From Streptococcus mitis B6 (lineage in GTDB: Bacteria; Bacillota; Bacilli; Lactobacillales; Streptococcaceae): a stretch of 64,000 nucleotides of DNA. The DNA lies in contig NC_013853.1 of assembly GCF_000027165.1 (NCBI RefSeq), positions 1,550,001 to 1,614,000 of the forward strand, read 5' to 3'. Position 1 is the stretch's first letter. Each line of letters begins with the position of its first letter. The notes below the pieces were generated by a model. That model had not been told where the DNA came from, searched no databases, and was given only the letters and a program-made list of their open reading frames with translations. The position numbers and the translations under genes are program-made. Shown piece after piece: positions 1 through 10,700 of the stretch.

Positions 1-190
1 CTTGGTCACCTTTTTCACCTTTGGCACCTTGCGCTCCAGTTAAACCGCGTTCGCCTCGGTCTCCTTTTTCACCTTTAGCTCCTTGAGCTCCAGTTAAACC
101 GCGTTCGCCTCGGTCTCCTTTTTCACCTTTGGCACCTTGCGCTCCAGTTAAACCGCGTTCGCCTTGGTCTCCTTTTTCACCTTTTGCTCC
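1..190 (-). repeat. 54-bp tandem repeats encoding Gly-X-Y triplets
   Basis: At least three near-identical 54-bp units encode an 18-residue collagen-like unit, GERGLTGAQGAKGEKGDR/Q. Units differ only at synonymous or single positions (GCG/GCT, GGT/GGA). The array continues beyond base 1, so copy number cannot be given. Such arrays commonly vary in length between strains. Confidence 0.9.
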
Positions 191-1969
191 ATCTTTAATA
201 GCAATTTTTTGAACAAGTTCGTCTACACCTTCAGTATAAACACCGTTTCCATCGTTATCAAGATAGAAAGTGAGGTTATTTGTATCACCGACTTTATTTT
301 GATCGACACGTGGTTTTACTGTATCGATTAGCTCTTTAGCCACACCAATTTGCATAATACGTGGCTTAGCTTCTTTAGTAACAGAATTACTAATTGGCAA
401 TCCTAAAAGTGTTTCGTTACCAAATCGATGGACTTTATAGGTAATTTGACGTTGCCCTTTTTCACCTTCTCGAACTAATCTAGTTTGACCTTCTGGTAAC
501 TTACTAGTTGGAAGATAGACAGTTTGGAAATCAATGTCTTCTGAAACAACCTTGTTATTAGATCCGCCATAAGGATTGGCATCCAAGTATAGTGGGTTTG
601 CTCTATAATAATAGTTTGAGTTACTGTATGGGTCATTGCTAGTAGCGGCACCACCACCACCTTGGTCCACGTTAAAAGTAACTGGTTTCAAACGAACAGA
701 CAAGTCACCATTTGGATTATTGATAGGCAAACTAAATCTGATTGTTTGTCTCTCACTCGTTGAAGTAGCAGAGGTCATACTGTATCCTGAGTGAGATACG
801 AAGTTGGCACCCTGACTAACAGGTTTTGATTGTTCTCTTAATCTTGGAGTGGTGATAGTCGCATTTGAAGGATTTCCAAATCCATCCCCTTTATCCAAGA
901 TAAAGTTATTATTAACAAATTCACCCGGGCCAGAATATTCAATTGTGAAATTCAATCGATTACCTTGACGTACTGTTGTTACATCATAATGAATGGAATT
1001 ACCACCACGTGAGTTCCCGTAGCCACGGAAACTATAACTACGACCACCTTGACTAATATCTGTAAATGCAACTGTATTTCCAGAACCTGAAACAATTGGG
1101 TTTGCTGGATTGCTAGAAGCTCTAAAACCACTTTGTCCTTTATCCAAGTCTTCCTTACGAATTGCTGGATTTTGGCGAGCATCAGAAAGACTCAAACCTG
1201 GTTTTAAGATTTCATTAGTAGATTTTGGAGCTGAAGTTGTTTCTACTTTGGCAGGTGCATTAGTTGCTAAAACGCTACTATCAACAGCTGAGCGATCAGT
1301 TGTTGTTGCAGCTGGTTTAGCTTCTTCTTTGGCTTCTACTGTGTCAACCTTCTTCACTACAGGCGTTTCTGATACTGTTCCTTTATCAGAGTTAGAACGA
1401 AGTTCTAGACCAATAATAGCCGATTGAATAGATGACTCTGCTGCTGATATTTCAGCTTCAGATGCATCTGCTTTTCCAAGCAAACCTTGACCAGCTTGGA
1501 TACTTGCTTGCAAGTTAGCAGCACTTTCTTCTGTATATAACTTGCTTTCTAATTTTTTAGCACGTGAAAGAGCTGTTAACAATTTTGACTTATCAACCGC
1601 ATCTTGATGACTTGCTTCTTCTTTTTTATCTTTTGCTTCTTCAACTTTTTCTGCTGGCGCTTTAGCTTCATCAGATTTAGCTGGAGTCGTTTCTACTGGG
1701 TTAGCAACAGTTGGAGCTGCATAAGTTGTTTCTTTTTTAGGTGTAGAAACTTCTGCTGGTTTAGTGGCTTCATCTACCTTATCAACAGAGACACTATTAG
1801 TTGCCTCAGGATGTTGTTCCTCTGCTTGTACTGATTGCGCATTGGCAGCAGTTCCCAAGACTAAGGCTGTCCCGAGCAAGACACTAGCAGCACCAAAGTG
1901 ATACTTACGAATAGAGTATCGTTGTTGCATGCTATACCAGTCAAATGATTTCTTATGTGAATGTTTCAT
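1..1969 (-). CDS. pclA: Collagen-like YSIRK surface protein, 3' end outside window
   Basis: Adhesin-type surface protein; the visible part is the N-terminal 656 residues. It starts at an ATG preceded by AGGAG. Residues 1-50 form a long YSIRK-type signal peptide (YSIRKYHFGAAS), with likely cleavage before EEQ. A Lys/Ala/Pro/Glu-rich stretch follows, then a helical FIVAR-like module (about 118-190), a beta-rich region (about 260-500), a G5-like segment with the pattern LPEGQTRLVREGEKG, and from about residue 595 collagen-type Gly-X-Y triplets that run off the window edge. The C-terminal LPXTG anchor is expected but not visible. The divergent Mga-like regulator matches my memory of the pneumococcal pclA locus. 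The family is recognised with good confidence, exact orthology less so. Confidence 0.75.
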   Translation of the reverse strand, partial: MKHSHKKSFDWYSMQQRYSIRKYHFGAASVLLGTALVLGTAANAQSVQAEEQHPEATNSVSVDKVDEATKPAEVSTPKKETTYAAPTVANPVETTPAKSDEAKAPAEKVEEAKDKKEEASHQDAVDKSKLLTALSRAKKLESKLYTEESAANLQASIQAGQGLLGKADASEAEISAAESSIQSAIIGLELRSNSDKGTVSETPVVKKVDTVEAKEEAKPAATTTDRSAVDSSVLATNAPAKVETTSAPKSTNEILKPGLSLSDARQNPAIRKEDLDKGQSGFRASSNPANPIVSGSGNTVAFTDISQGGRSYSFRGYGNSRGGNSIHYDVTTVRQGNRLNFTIEYSGPGEFVNNNFILDKGDGFGNPSNATITTPRLREQSKPVSQGANFVSHSGYSMTSATSTSERQTIRFSLPINNPNGDLSVRLKPVTFNVDQGGGGAATSNDPYSNSNYYYRANPLYLDANPYGGSNNKVVSEDIDFQTVYLPTSKLPEGQTRLVREGEKGQRQITYKVHRFGNETLLGLPISNSVTKEAKPRIMQIGVAKELIDTVKPRVDQNKVGDTNNLTFYLDNDGNGVYTEGVDELVQKIAIKDGAKGEKGDQGERGLTGAQGAKGEKGDRGERGLTGAQGAKGEKGDRGERGLTGAQGAKGEKGDQ

Positions 1970-2124
1970 TTTGAACTCCTAAGTAATATTTTATAGTTTA
2001 CAATCTACAACTATCTGAGGCATTAATCAATATTATCTACGAAATTAATGTATCTTATTTTTGTACCTTGGAGTCATATTTTTTTTTTTTGAACTTAATG
2101 AACATATTTTTAATTCTTTCTTTT

Positions 2125-2155
2125 TTGTGTAACAGAATCATAATTATGATATAAT
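2125..2155 (+). promoter_or_regulatory. Promoter of the Mga-like regulator
   Basis: A perfect extended -10 (TGATATAAT, hexamer 2150-2155) lies 24 bp before the ATG, with a strong RBS (AGGAGG) at 2162. The -35 is poor (TTGTGT at 2125, 19-bp spacing), as is usual for extended -10 promoters. A run of 12 T residues (2079-2090) lies between this promoter and the divergent collagen-like gene. Confidence 0.55.
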
Positions 2156-2178
2156 ACAATTTAGGAGGAATTGCCTAA

Positions 2179-3663
2179 ATGCGTAACCTTTTATCAACGA
2201 AAGATCAGCGACAATTACGTTTAATGGAAACCTTAATTCAAAATCGTAATTGGTTGAGACTGCATGAACTTGCCGACAAATTAGGATGTACAGAACGAAT
2301 TCTAAAAAGTGATTTAAATGAATTACGTACTGCCTTTCCAACTATCGATATCCAATCTTCTATTAATGGAATTATGATAGATTTAAACATGCAGACTAGT
2401 GTGGAAGATGTATATCAACATTTTCTTGCCCATTCTCAATCTTTTCAATTACTAGAGTATCTGTTTTTTAATGAGGGCCTACCTATTTATCGAACCCTAG
2501 AAAATCTTCACTCTAGTCGTGCCAACCTCTATCGATTGGGCAGAAATATTACAAAAACTCTGTCAACTCAATTCCAAATTGAACTATCATTTACTCCATC
2601 CGAAATACGTGGGAATGAAATCGATATTCGCTATTTTTATGCTCAATATTTTTCTGAGCGCTATTATTTCCTAGACTGGCCTTTTCCCTATATCCCTGAA
2701 GAGGACCTAACAGAGTTTGCTGATTTCTTCTATAAAATCACCAATTATCCAATGCACTTTTCAATTTATAGAATGTATAAATTGATGTTAGCTATCAGTA
2801 TTTACCGTATCAAAAATGGCCATTTCATCGACTTACCAAATCATTTCTACGATGAATACTACCCTCTTTTGATGGGAATTCCAAACTTTGAGGAGACGCT
2901 TGTCTATTTCTCTGAAAAATTAGGACTGGAAATCACTCCAGATATCATCGCACAAATTTTTATTTCCTTTATTCAAAACAATCTTTTTTTAGATCCTCAA
3001 GAATTTCTCAACTCTTTAGAAGAGAACAGTGAAGCAAGATACTCTTACCAATTACTTAGTCAAATATTAGAACGCCTATCAAAACAATATCAGATTACTT
3101 TTACTAACCACGATGAGCTGATTTGGCATTTACACAACACTGCTTTCTTTGAAAGTCAAGAAATCTTTTCTACCCCAATCTTATTTGAACAAAAAACATT
3201 GACGATTAAAAAATTTGAAGTTTACTTCCCAGACTTTATGGCAAGTGCGCGTCAAGAACTTGCTCAATACCGTCAAGCAATTGGAAAGCATGACCATCCT
3301 GAACAGTTGGAACACTTGATGTACACCATCTTAACCCATGCTGAAAACCTCTCTACTTTGTTGTTAGAAAATCGACCACCTATCAAGGTTTTGATTATCA
3401 GTAACTTTGACCATGCTCTATCCCTTACCTTTGTTGATATGCTTTCCTATTACTGTAATAATCGCTTTATCTTCGATATTTGGGATGAATTGAAAACAAG
3501 TCCTGAGATATTAAATCAGACAGATTACGATATCATCGTGTCTAATTTCTATATTCCAGGGATTACCAAGAAGTTTATTTGCCGCAACCATCTGTCAATC
3601 ATGGATTTGGTTAATCATCTTAACACCTTATCAAATGAGATTCATATATCCAATACTTTATAA
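2179..3663 (+). CDS. Mga-like transcriptional regulator
   Basis: Stand-alone virulence-type regulator of 494 residues, the usual length for the Mga/MgrA/AtxA family. An N-terminal helix-turn-helix (about residues 27-50, LRLHELADKLGCTERILKSD) resembles the Mga HTH. It is followed by a long helical PRD-like middle and a C-terminal EIIB-like Rossmann-type part (about 395-480, IKVLIISNFDHALSLTF). It is divergently transcribed from the collagen-like surface protein gene about 210 bp away, so it probably controls that gene; this is inference from context. PRD-like histidine phosphorylation by the PTS is known for the family, but specific sites were not assigned here. Confidence 0.8.
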   Translation: MRNLLSTKDQRQLRLMETLIQNRNWLRLHELADKLGCTERILKSDLNELRTAFPTIDIQSSINGIMIDLNMQTSVEDVYQHFLAHSQSFQLLEYLFFNEGLPIYRTLENLHSSRANLYRLGRNITKTLSTQFQIELSFTPSEIRGNEIDIRYFYAQYFSERYYFLDWPFPYIPEEDLTEFADFFYKITNYPMHFSIYRMYKLMLAISIYRIKNGHFIDLPNHFYDEYYPLLMGIPNFEETLVYFSEKLGLEITPDIIAQIFISFIQNNLFLDPQEFLNSLEENSEARYSYQLLSQILERLSKQYQITFTNHDELIWHLHNTAFFESQEIFSTPILFEQKTLTIKKFEVYFPDFMASARQELAQYRQAIGKHDHPEQLEHLMYTILTHAENLSTLLLENRPPIKVLIISNFDHALSLTFVDMLSYYCNNRFIFDIWDELKTSPEILNQTDYDIIVSNFYIPGITKKFICRNHLSIMDLVNHLNTLSNEIHISNTL

Positions 3664-3670
3664 TCTATCA

Positions 3671-3700
3671 AAAAAGTCAGCGTAATCGTGCTGACTTTTT
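3671..3700. terminator. Bidirectional terminator between regulator and yaaA copy 1
   Basis: The inverted repeat AAAAAGTCAGC / GCTGACTTTTT has an 8-nt loop and is followed by T-runs on both strands. It serves the convergent regulator and yaaA genes. Confidence 0.85.
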
Positions 3701-3714
3701 CTTTTATCTATTTT

Positions 3715-4443
3715 CTATACTTCCTTTACAAAAACCAATTCCTGTGGCTGGGACAGGTCTTCTCGGTAGTTAAATCCTGCAAAGCTTAAGCGACGAGCTT
3801 CCTCAACCGTTTGTACTTGATTTTCTATCAAGGCTGTCAGAAAGGCCCCACGCGCTTTCTTGGAGATAGTTGAATGAATCTTCAGCTGCCCACCTCTATC
3901 CTCCATGAATTTAAAGGTCACCATTTTTTCTCTGATTTCCTTAGAAAACACAGTCTCAAACTCTGACGACAAGAGAGAAAAAATCACTTCTTCCTTCTTC
4001 AGAGCTTCATCATAAGCTGCCTTCCAACGGCTCTTCAAAGTCTTACCAGCGACTTTTAACTTCATCAAAAAGTCCAAACGGTGAGGGGCCATAGGTGACA
4101 AGGCTGGAACAACTCCGTACAAAGCCGAGGTAATGAAGACATGATTTTCAAGATAGGCTTGTTCTGCCTCGGTCAATTTGTCTCGCTTGATATGGCGGTA
4201 CATGAGCCCATCAAAAAGTTTCAAGGCTGGGTAGTGTTGAGCAGTTTGTTTTTTTAAAGCTTGGATATGTTGAAATTCTTCCGCTGCCTTCTCAGCTGAT
4301 ACCTTGTAAAAACTCTCCAATTGACTAGCAGAATAGAGGGCCAAGGCATCCAGCACAGCCTGACTTTCTGGTCTTAAAGGAGCGGCTTCAATACTTGGCA
4401 AGTCTGTGTTCATTTCTTTTGCTGTTGGGATTAAAATTTTCAT
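3715..4443 (-). CDS. yaaA: YaaA family peroxide-stress protein, copy 1
   Basis: A 242-residue protein of the YaaA/DUF328 family, recognised by its N-terminus (MKILIPTAKEMN) and full-family length. E. coli YaaA lowers intracellular iron under peroxide stress and has a DNA-binding fold; the streptococcal role is not established. It is 226/242 identical to a second copy at 31203-31931, including about 50 bp of upstream sequence. The two copies lie in direct orientation on either side of the glycosidase island. No frameshift or truncation is visible, so both copies look intact. Confidence 0.85.
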   Translation of the reverse strand: MKILIPTAKEMNTDLPSIEAAPLRPESQAVLDALALYSASQLESFYKVSAEKAAEEFQHIQALKKQTAQHYPALKLFDGLMYRHIKRDKLTEAEQAYLENHVFITSALYGVVPALSPMAPHRLDFLMKLKVAGKTLKSRWKAAYDEALKKEEVIFSLLSSEFETVFSKEIREKMVTFKFMEDRGGQLKIHSTISKKARGAFLTALIENQVQTVEEARRLSFAGFNYREDLSQPQELVFVKEV

Positions 4444-4494
4444 ATTAATAGTGTAGCATATTTTTTTGCCACTACCAAGGAATTCATCTGAAAA
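3715..4494 (-). repeat. Long direct repeat, left copy (yaaA plus upstream)
   Basis: About 780 bp match 31203-31982, covering all of yaaA and its leader up to the shared sequence ATTCATCTGAAAA. Similarity stops right after this point and just before the stop codon. The two copies are 27,488 bp apart in direct orientation and bracket the three giant surface enzymes and both IS elements. Confidence 0.85.
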
Positions 4495-4524
4495 GAGACT
4501 GGGGAAAGTCTTAAACCTCAGAAA

Positions 4525-4570
4525 AAACGCATCATATTAGATGTTCATCAAAACTCTAATACGATGCGTT
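4525..4570 (-). terminator. Terminator downstream of bgaA
   Basis: A 16-bp stem with one mismatch (AAACGCATC-A/G-TATTAG) and a 14-nt loop, followed on the minus strand by six T residues. It lies 130 bp beyond the bgaA stop codon. Confidence 0.6.
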
Positions 4571-4668
4571 TTATCATGCAAGGATCTACTATATTTCTCC
4601 TCAAATTGAGGTTCTATATCATAGTAGCTCTGCTCATTCACCGATTCAATTTTTAATCCTCGATCAAT
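4537..4668 (-). pseudogene. Unrecognised short reading-frame remnant
   Basis: The minus strand is open for 43 codons without an ATG. The reading contains NEQSYYDIEPQFEEKYSRSL and ends inside the terminator stem. It looks like the tail of a lost gene or mobile element stranded between the yaaA repeat and bgaA. I do not recognise the protein, and it may not be coding. Confidence 0.2.
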
Positions 4669-4700
4669 TTATAAAAATCAGAATGCTTTAGAGATAAAGT

Positions 4701-7700
4701 CTAATCTTCTTTACGTTTTGTCGCCAATAGTGCTGCTGACAAGGCCAAGCTAACACCTGCTAAGAAGATGGCTGTATCAGATTCTCTCTCACCAGTTTCT
4801 GGTAAGCTATTTTGATCTCCCTTGACTGCTGAAGCCTTTCTTTCTGCAGTCTGGTTATTAGCTATGTTCTGTACTGGATGCTCTGTTTTCGCCCGAACTG
4901 GTACTTCCTGATTTCCCACTGTTTCTGGAGCAGCTTTATCCTCTGGAAGTTTACTATCTTGAGGCACTCCTGGATTTACCCCGTCTTTAAAGTCAGGCTT
5001 CTCATCGACTGGTGCTACCTGATTACCTACAGTTGATTGTTGCCCTTTGTATTCTGAAATGTCGTTAACTGCTCCTTCAACAAAGTTAGCTCCTCCCTTA
5101 AATTCAGGGACTTCATTAACCGATGCTTCTACAAAGTTGACCCCTCCTTTGAACTCTGGAACTTCGTTGACTGGCGCAGGCTCCTCGCCCTTGCTATTTG
5201 AAATAGATGGTTTTACTCCTACCTCAATAATGCGATCTTGAGCCTTTCTTTGTTCAGTATGAACAAGAGTTCTAGTAGCTCCTGATACTTGAATATAGTC
5301 AACTTTTTCTCCAGCTTGTCCTTCAGAAACTACACGACGTTGACCTTGAGCAAGTTCAGGATTTTCACGAATAACTTCTTTAAATGGAAGCGGAGTCTTT
5401 TCAATTTCTAAGCTTGGAGTTTCTGCTATTAAGTTCTTAACTCCTTCTGTCGGAGTTGTTTGGAAGGCTGTCTTAAAGTGTAAACGATACTCTTTCACAA
5501 GATTTCCATCTTTGGAAACAAGACGAACGAGTGTTGGAAGATTAGTATTTCCAGGATTCACAACTGTGACTACTCCATGTCCACTAGTTGTCGCAGTGAC
5601 TTTTGGTTGGGAACTTATTGCTGTTAGTGTATAATCTGTCACATTTGGATCAAAATTTTCCAATGCTTTTCCATCGATCGAAATCGTCGCTGATGGTGTT
5701 TCCACTTCTGCTCCCTTGCCTGCAGAGTAGGCTGTAAATTCTACAACTGCCAAACCATTAGTAGTAGCCTTACGAGTCATGCGGGCACGAATAGCTGTCG
5801 TTTGAACCGGTTCAAAGTTAAACTCTATTGGTTTACCAGCTACTAATTCTCCAGAAGCTTTATAAGGGATTGATGCCCAATTTTCTGCCTTGTTGAATGG
5901 ATGGTCAGCATTTTCTTCATAACGAGAAATCGTACTTGGTTCTGTAAAGGCAGGACCAATATATCTTTCTAGAACCATTTTCTCTGGAGCATCTGTTCCA
6001 CTATCTTTAAAGAACTGAATAGCCACTTTTCCAATGGATTGAGAGGCAATTTTTCCATCCTTCTTAAAGACTAGTCCGACAGAAGTTTCTTGATTTTTCG
6101 GAGTACGAGACCAGTTTGTCCAACGTCCGTCTTCATTGTATTTTCCATCATTGATATAGAAAATTCTATCATGTGAAGCTGCTTGTGTATCGTTCGTTGC
6201 CGAGGCAAAGGCTTTAGAATCCATTTCATTGTTGCTTGGATTTTCTGACAGAACTTGGTTACCTTTAGCTACAACTGTCACCTGTATTTTAGTTGTTAGA
6301 TTTGTACCAATGACATGACCAGTTACTTCAAAACTTCCCTCCTGTTCTGTCGCATGTTCAGGAATGGCATCCCATTGAACTGCAAGGTTAGCCTTAACCC
6401 AGCCAGCTTGTGAAGGATAATAGACTGTCACTTCAGCAGGCAATTGAAGTTGATCACCAACATTCAGTGTCTTGGCACTATTTTCTGCAGCTGCTGGTTG
6501 TGTTGACTCTTTTTCGTCATCACGGAAGATACGATATTCTTTCAGAACAGTTCCATCCTCAGCTTTCAAGATAAGACGTGTCGCACCTTTTTCACTTGTT
6601 GCAGGAACAACTGTCACCAAGCCATTGTTGCTTGCTGTTGCAGTGATTTCTTTGCTAGATTGAGGAATATAATAATCTGTCTTCGATGGATTGAAGTGTT
6701 CAAGATCCTTTCCATCTACCTTGATAGAAATCTCTGAACTTGTAGAGCTCACTACCTTATTTCCAAGGACAGTTAGCTCTGTCAAACCAATACCAGCAGT
6801 TCCATCTGCTTTCTTCATGCGCATACGAACAGCATAGGTTTCTACCTTATCAAATGTAAAGTGGTTGGTTTTACCTGCAGATAATTGTCCAGGAGCTTTG
6901 AGGTGTTCCACCTCTTTCCAGTTAGCTGCATTATTAAATGGATGGTTGCTATCACGTTGAGCATTATTGACATCATTCGGAAGATCTGGAACTTCTTGAC
7001 CGACATAGTATTCAATAACATATTCTTTTGGAAGACCAATCGCTCCATCAGTATAGAAATCAACTGAAAGATTATCAACAAAGCGCTTGGTCAAATCACC
7101 AGAGTTTCCAAACAAGATTGATGCCCAGTCATTATCAGTATTTGTTCTCCAAGTAGTCCATCTATTTTTAGCATCTGTAGGCGTTCTTGACACAGTCAGG
7201 TCGTTCAAAGCATTAGCTGAATCATCCCCTCCTGTATTGGATACAATAGCTGCTGGCAATTGTGAACCTGTCCATTGTTTAGAGATATTATTTCCAGCAA
7301 CCACTTGACTAGAAACACGGACATGAGCCTTGGTGGTCAGATTGCTACCAACTAAATGACCATTGATTTCATACACCCCTTCAGTTTGACTAAAGTTAGC
7401 TGGTACCTGATCCCAAACCACATCTTTGTAGATAGTGGTTCCATTAGAATGGTAAGCACGTACACTAGCTGGCAATTGAACTGTCTCACCCTTAGGAAGA
7501 GTAAGGCTGATTTCCTCTGCAACTTGCAAGCCTTCAACCGTCACAGTTGCTTGAGCCTCAATATCTGTACCTTCTACATGTCCTTTAAGGGTAAAGCTAT
7601 GATAGTGCCCCAATTCTTTTTCAGCTACTTTGTCCCAAGTTACAGCTACCTTACGAGGCAAGCCTTTATCAAATTCTGCTCCAACTTGACTAGGTAAATT

Positions 7701-10700
7701 AGGTTGCTGATTGATATCGGTAGAGATAGAAACTGGATGAAGTTTTACAATTTTCTTCTCTACTTTATTTTCTTTAATCACCAATTCAGTTGCGACAGAT
7801 TTCGTTTTTTCTGTTTGATTGTCAATACGAGGAGTTAGAGTAACACGACCCTTAGTATAGAGCAACAAGTTCTGTCCATTTACTTCAAGATGACCACCAT
7901 CAGCTGACTTGGCTTCCAAGTGGACATCTGACGCTGCAAATTCCGTCTGTGAACCATCCTCATAATGCCCAATCACATGATAAGGGAGAACTTGATCTTC
8001 TGTTGCTTTCTCTTTTCCTTCAACGCTTACTTCCAAACGAGTCAAAGCAGGTGCTTCCTTCACGAATTGAATCAAGTAAGTTTGAACCAAGTCACCCTTT
8101 TGGTCACTCAAGAAGACAGAAGCCTGATAGCCATTATCAGCAGAAGCTTGCTGAACAGTTACTTGATATCCGGTAGTCTGAGCTCCAACACTTGGAATGG
8201 TTGCAGTGTAAGGAAGGGATACACGGTAATAAGTCTTACCAGACTCGAAGTTCTCAAGAGTTTTATCCCCTACAGTAAGTCCTGTAATGCTACTTGTTGT
8301 TTCCTTACTGCTTGCAATAAAGGTTGCAGTCACTTCACGGTCGTCATCTACCAATTTACCAGTAGCCTCCGTACGTCCACCTTCCTTGTTCAAAGCAGCA
8401 GGATCTTTCAAGGTCCAAGACACAACATCTGTATCAATCAAGCTACCATCTGACAAAACAGCAGTAACCGTTTTATCCAAATCAGCTGCCGTTGTACCAA
8501 CTGGAACTGTCGCTACCTTAGGCAACCACTTATCAAGTGCAACTACCTTGACAAGGGCTTCAGCCTTAGCTTCGAGACCTTCTACATTACCAAATACTTT
8601 TTTCTCACCTGCACTTGTAAGCAAGTCAGATGGCACTTTCCAAGTCACATCTTTTTCTTCAACACTACCATCACTATAAATAGCTGTTACTGTTCGTGGT
8701 AATTCAGGAGTGGTACTCACATCAGTTGTGGCCTTCACAGGAGCATAGGCTATAAAGTGACGGTTTTCTTTCTTACCAGACACGGTTGCAACTGTTGCAC
8801 TATCAGATGTTAAACCAGCAGAATCTGCATAAAGAGTAAATTTACCTTCTTTTTCTGTTGATTTTACAATGACAACCCCTTTACCATTGAAGGCACGTCT
8901 CTGCCATGTTCCATCTGCTTGAGCTTTGTAGCGCTCACGACTAGCTTGTTCCCCATTATCTACACCAACGATTTGTCCCTGACCATGGAGATTGAAATGA
9001 ACAAGATTATTCGCTGTCGGAACAACATTCCCTTCGCCATCAACAATTTCGTAATGGATGTAAGATAAATCTTTACCATCTGCTGTGATAACATGCTCTT
9101 CTTTAGTCAGACGAACTCTTGCTGGCTCCCCAGCAGTTGTCACACTATCACGCGCAATTTCGTTGCCATTTTCATCTCGAGCAATCGCAGTCAGTGTGCC
9201 TGGTTGGTATTTAACGAGCCACTCAAGATACAATTCACTTGGTTTAGCTCCCTCATGATAAGGACGTCCATCTTCGGTTCTCTTCTTAGTAAATTCCTTT
9301 TTACCAAGTGACTCTCCATTTAAGAACAATTCGACATTTGCTGCATTTGAGAAGGTACGAACCGGAACCTTTCCATCAACCAGCATCTTACGATCCCTAA
9401 GTGTCTCATCAGTCCAGTTCCAATGTGGTAAAATTCGGACAGTTGGTTTTTCTTTAGCACTATACCATTCACTACGGTAAAGGTAAAAATCATTCTTGGG
9501 TAAACCAGCCGTATCGATGATACCAAAGTAAGAACTTTTTACGGGTGTATTATCTTGGTTATGCCATGGAGTTGGTTCACCGATATAGTCAATTCCTGTC
9601 CAGATAAATTGTCCAGCATAGCCAGCATGATCACGGTCAAAAGTCCATGACTCAGTAGCTGTTCTTCCCCATCCAACACGGTCATTACCATAATCAGATT
9701 GTTCATAATGACGATTTGGACTGTTATCATGTCCAAGAATTCGAGCAGGATTGTAATAAGAATCACGCGTTCTTGTCGCTGAAGACGTTTCAGAACCATA
9801 AATGAGCCAATCTGGATGAGCTCTACGAACAGCATCATAATTGCGTTCTCCATAGTTCATACCCACAGCATCCATAATTTCTGCAACTTTCAAGAAATCA
9901 CCTGTAGATGCACGACTAAATTTATTTTCACCCATGGTTACGTAACGCTCAGTATCAATCGCTTTGATAACAGCCTTCAAACGTTTAGCAGTTTCAATAG
10001 AATGAGGACTACCATTTGCCTCCTCTACCTCATTTCCAAGAGACCACATCACAATAGACGGATTGTTCTTATCACGTTCTACCATTGTTCTAAGATCAAA
10101 ATCAGACCACTTCTCACCCTTCTTAGCTTCAGGATGAGTTGCATCTTGATCAAAGAACCGTCCATAGTCATAAGTCTTCTTGCCACCATACCAAGTGTCA
10201 AAAGCCTCCTCTTGAACCAAAAGTCCTAGACTCGCCGCAGCATCTAGCAACTGAGGGCTCGCCGGGTTGTGAGTGGTACGAATGGAGTTCACTCCCATAT
10301 CTTTCAGAAGTTTTAATTTACGATAAGTAGCCTTATAGTTCTCTTCTGCACCCAAGGCTCCATTGTCATGGTGAATACTTACCCCATGGAATTTCATTCT
10401 CTCACCATTGAGAGAAAATCCTTCCTTAGCTGTCCAGTTGAAATAACGGTAACCAAATGTATCTTCTGTTACATCAACTAACTGGCCTTCTTTATAGACT
10501 TTTGTTTTTAGAACATAAAGTTGAGGATGGTAACTTTTCGTTGTCCAAAGAGTTGGCTGATTAACAAAGATATTCTGATTAAATTGTGCTGTTTCATTTT
10601 CTGCCAAACTCTTAGTTGCAGAACGAACTAGTTCTGAAACAGCTTTACCCTCCTTAGTGAAAATCTGTTGCTCCACAAAGACATTAGCAGCTGTTTTATC

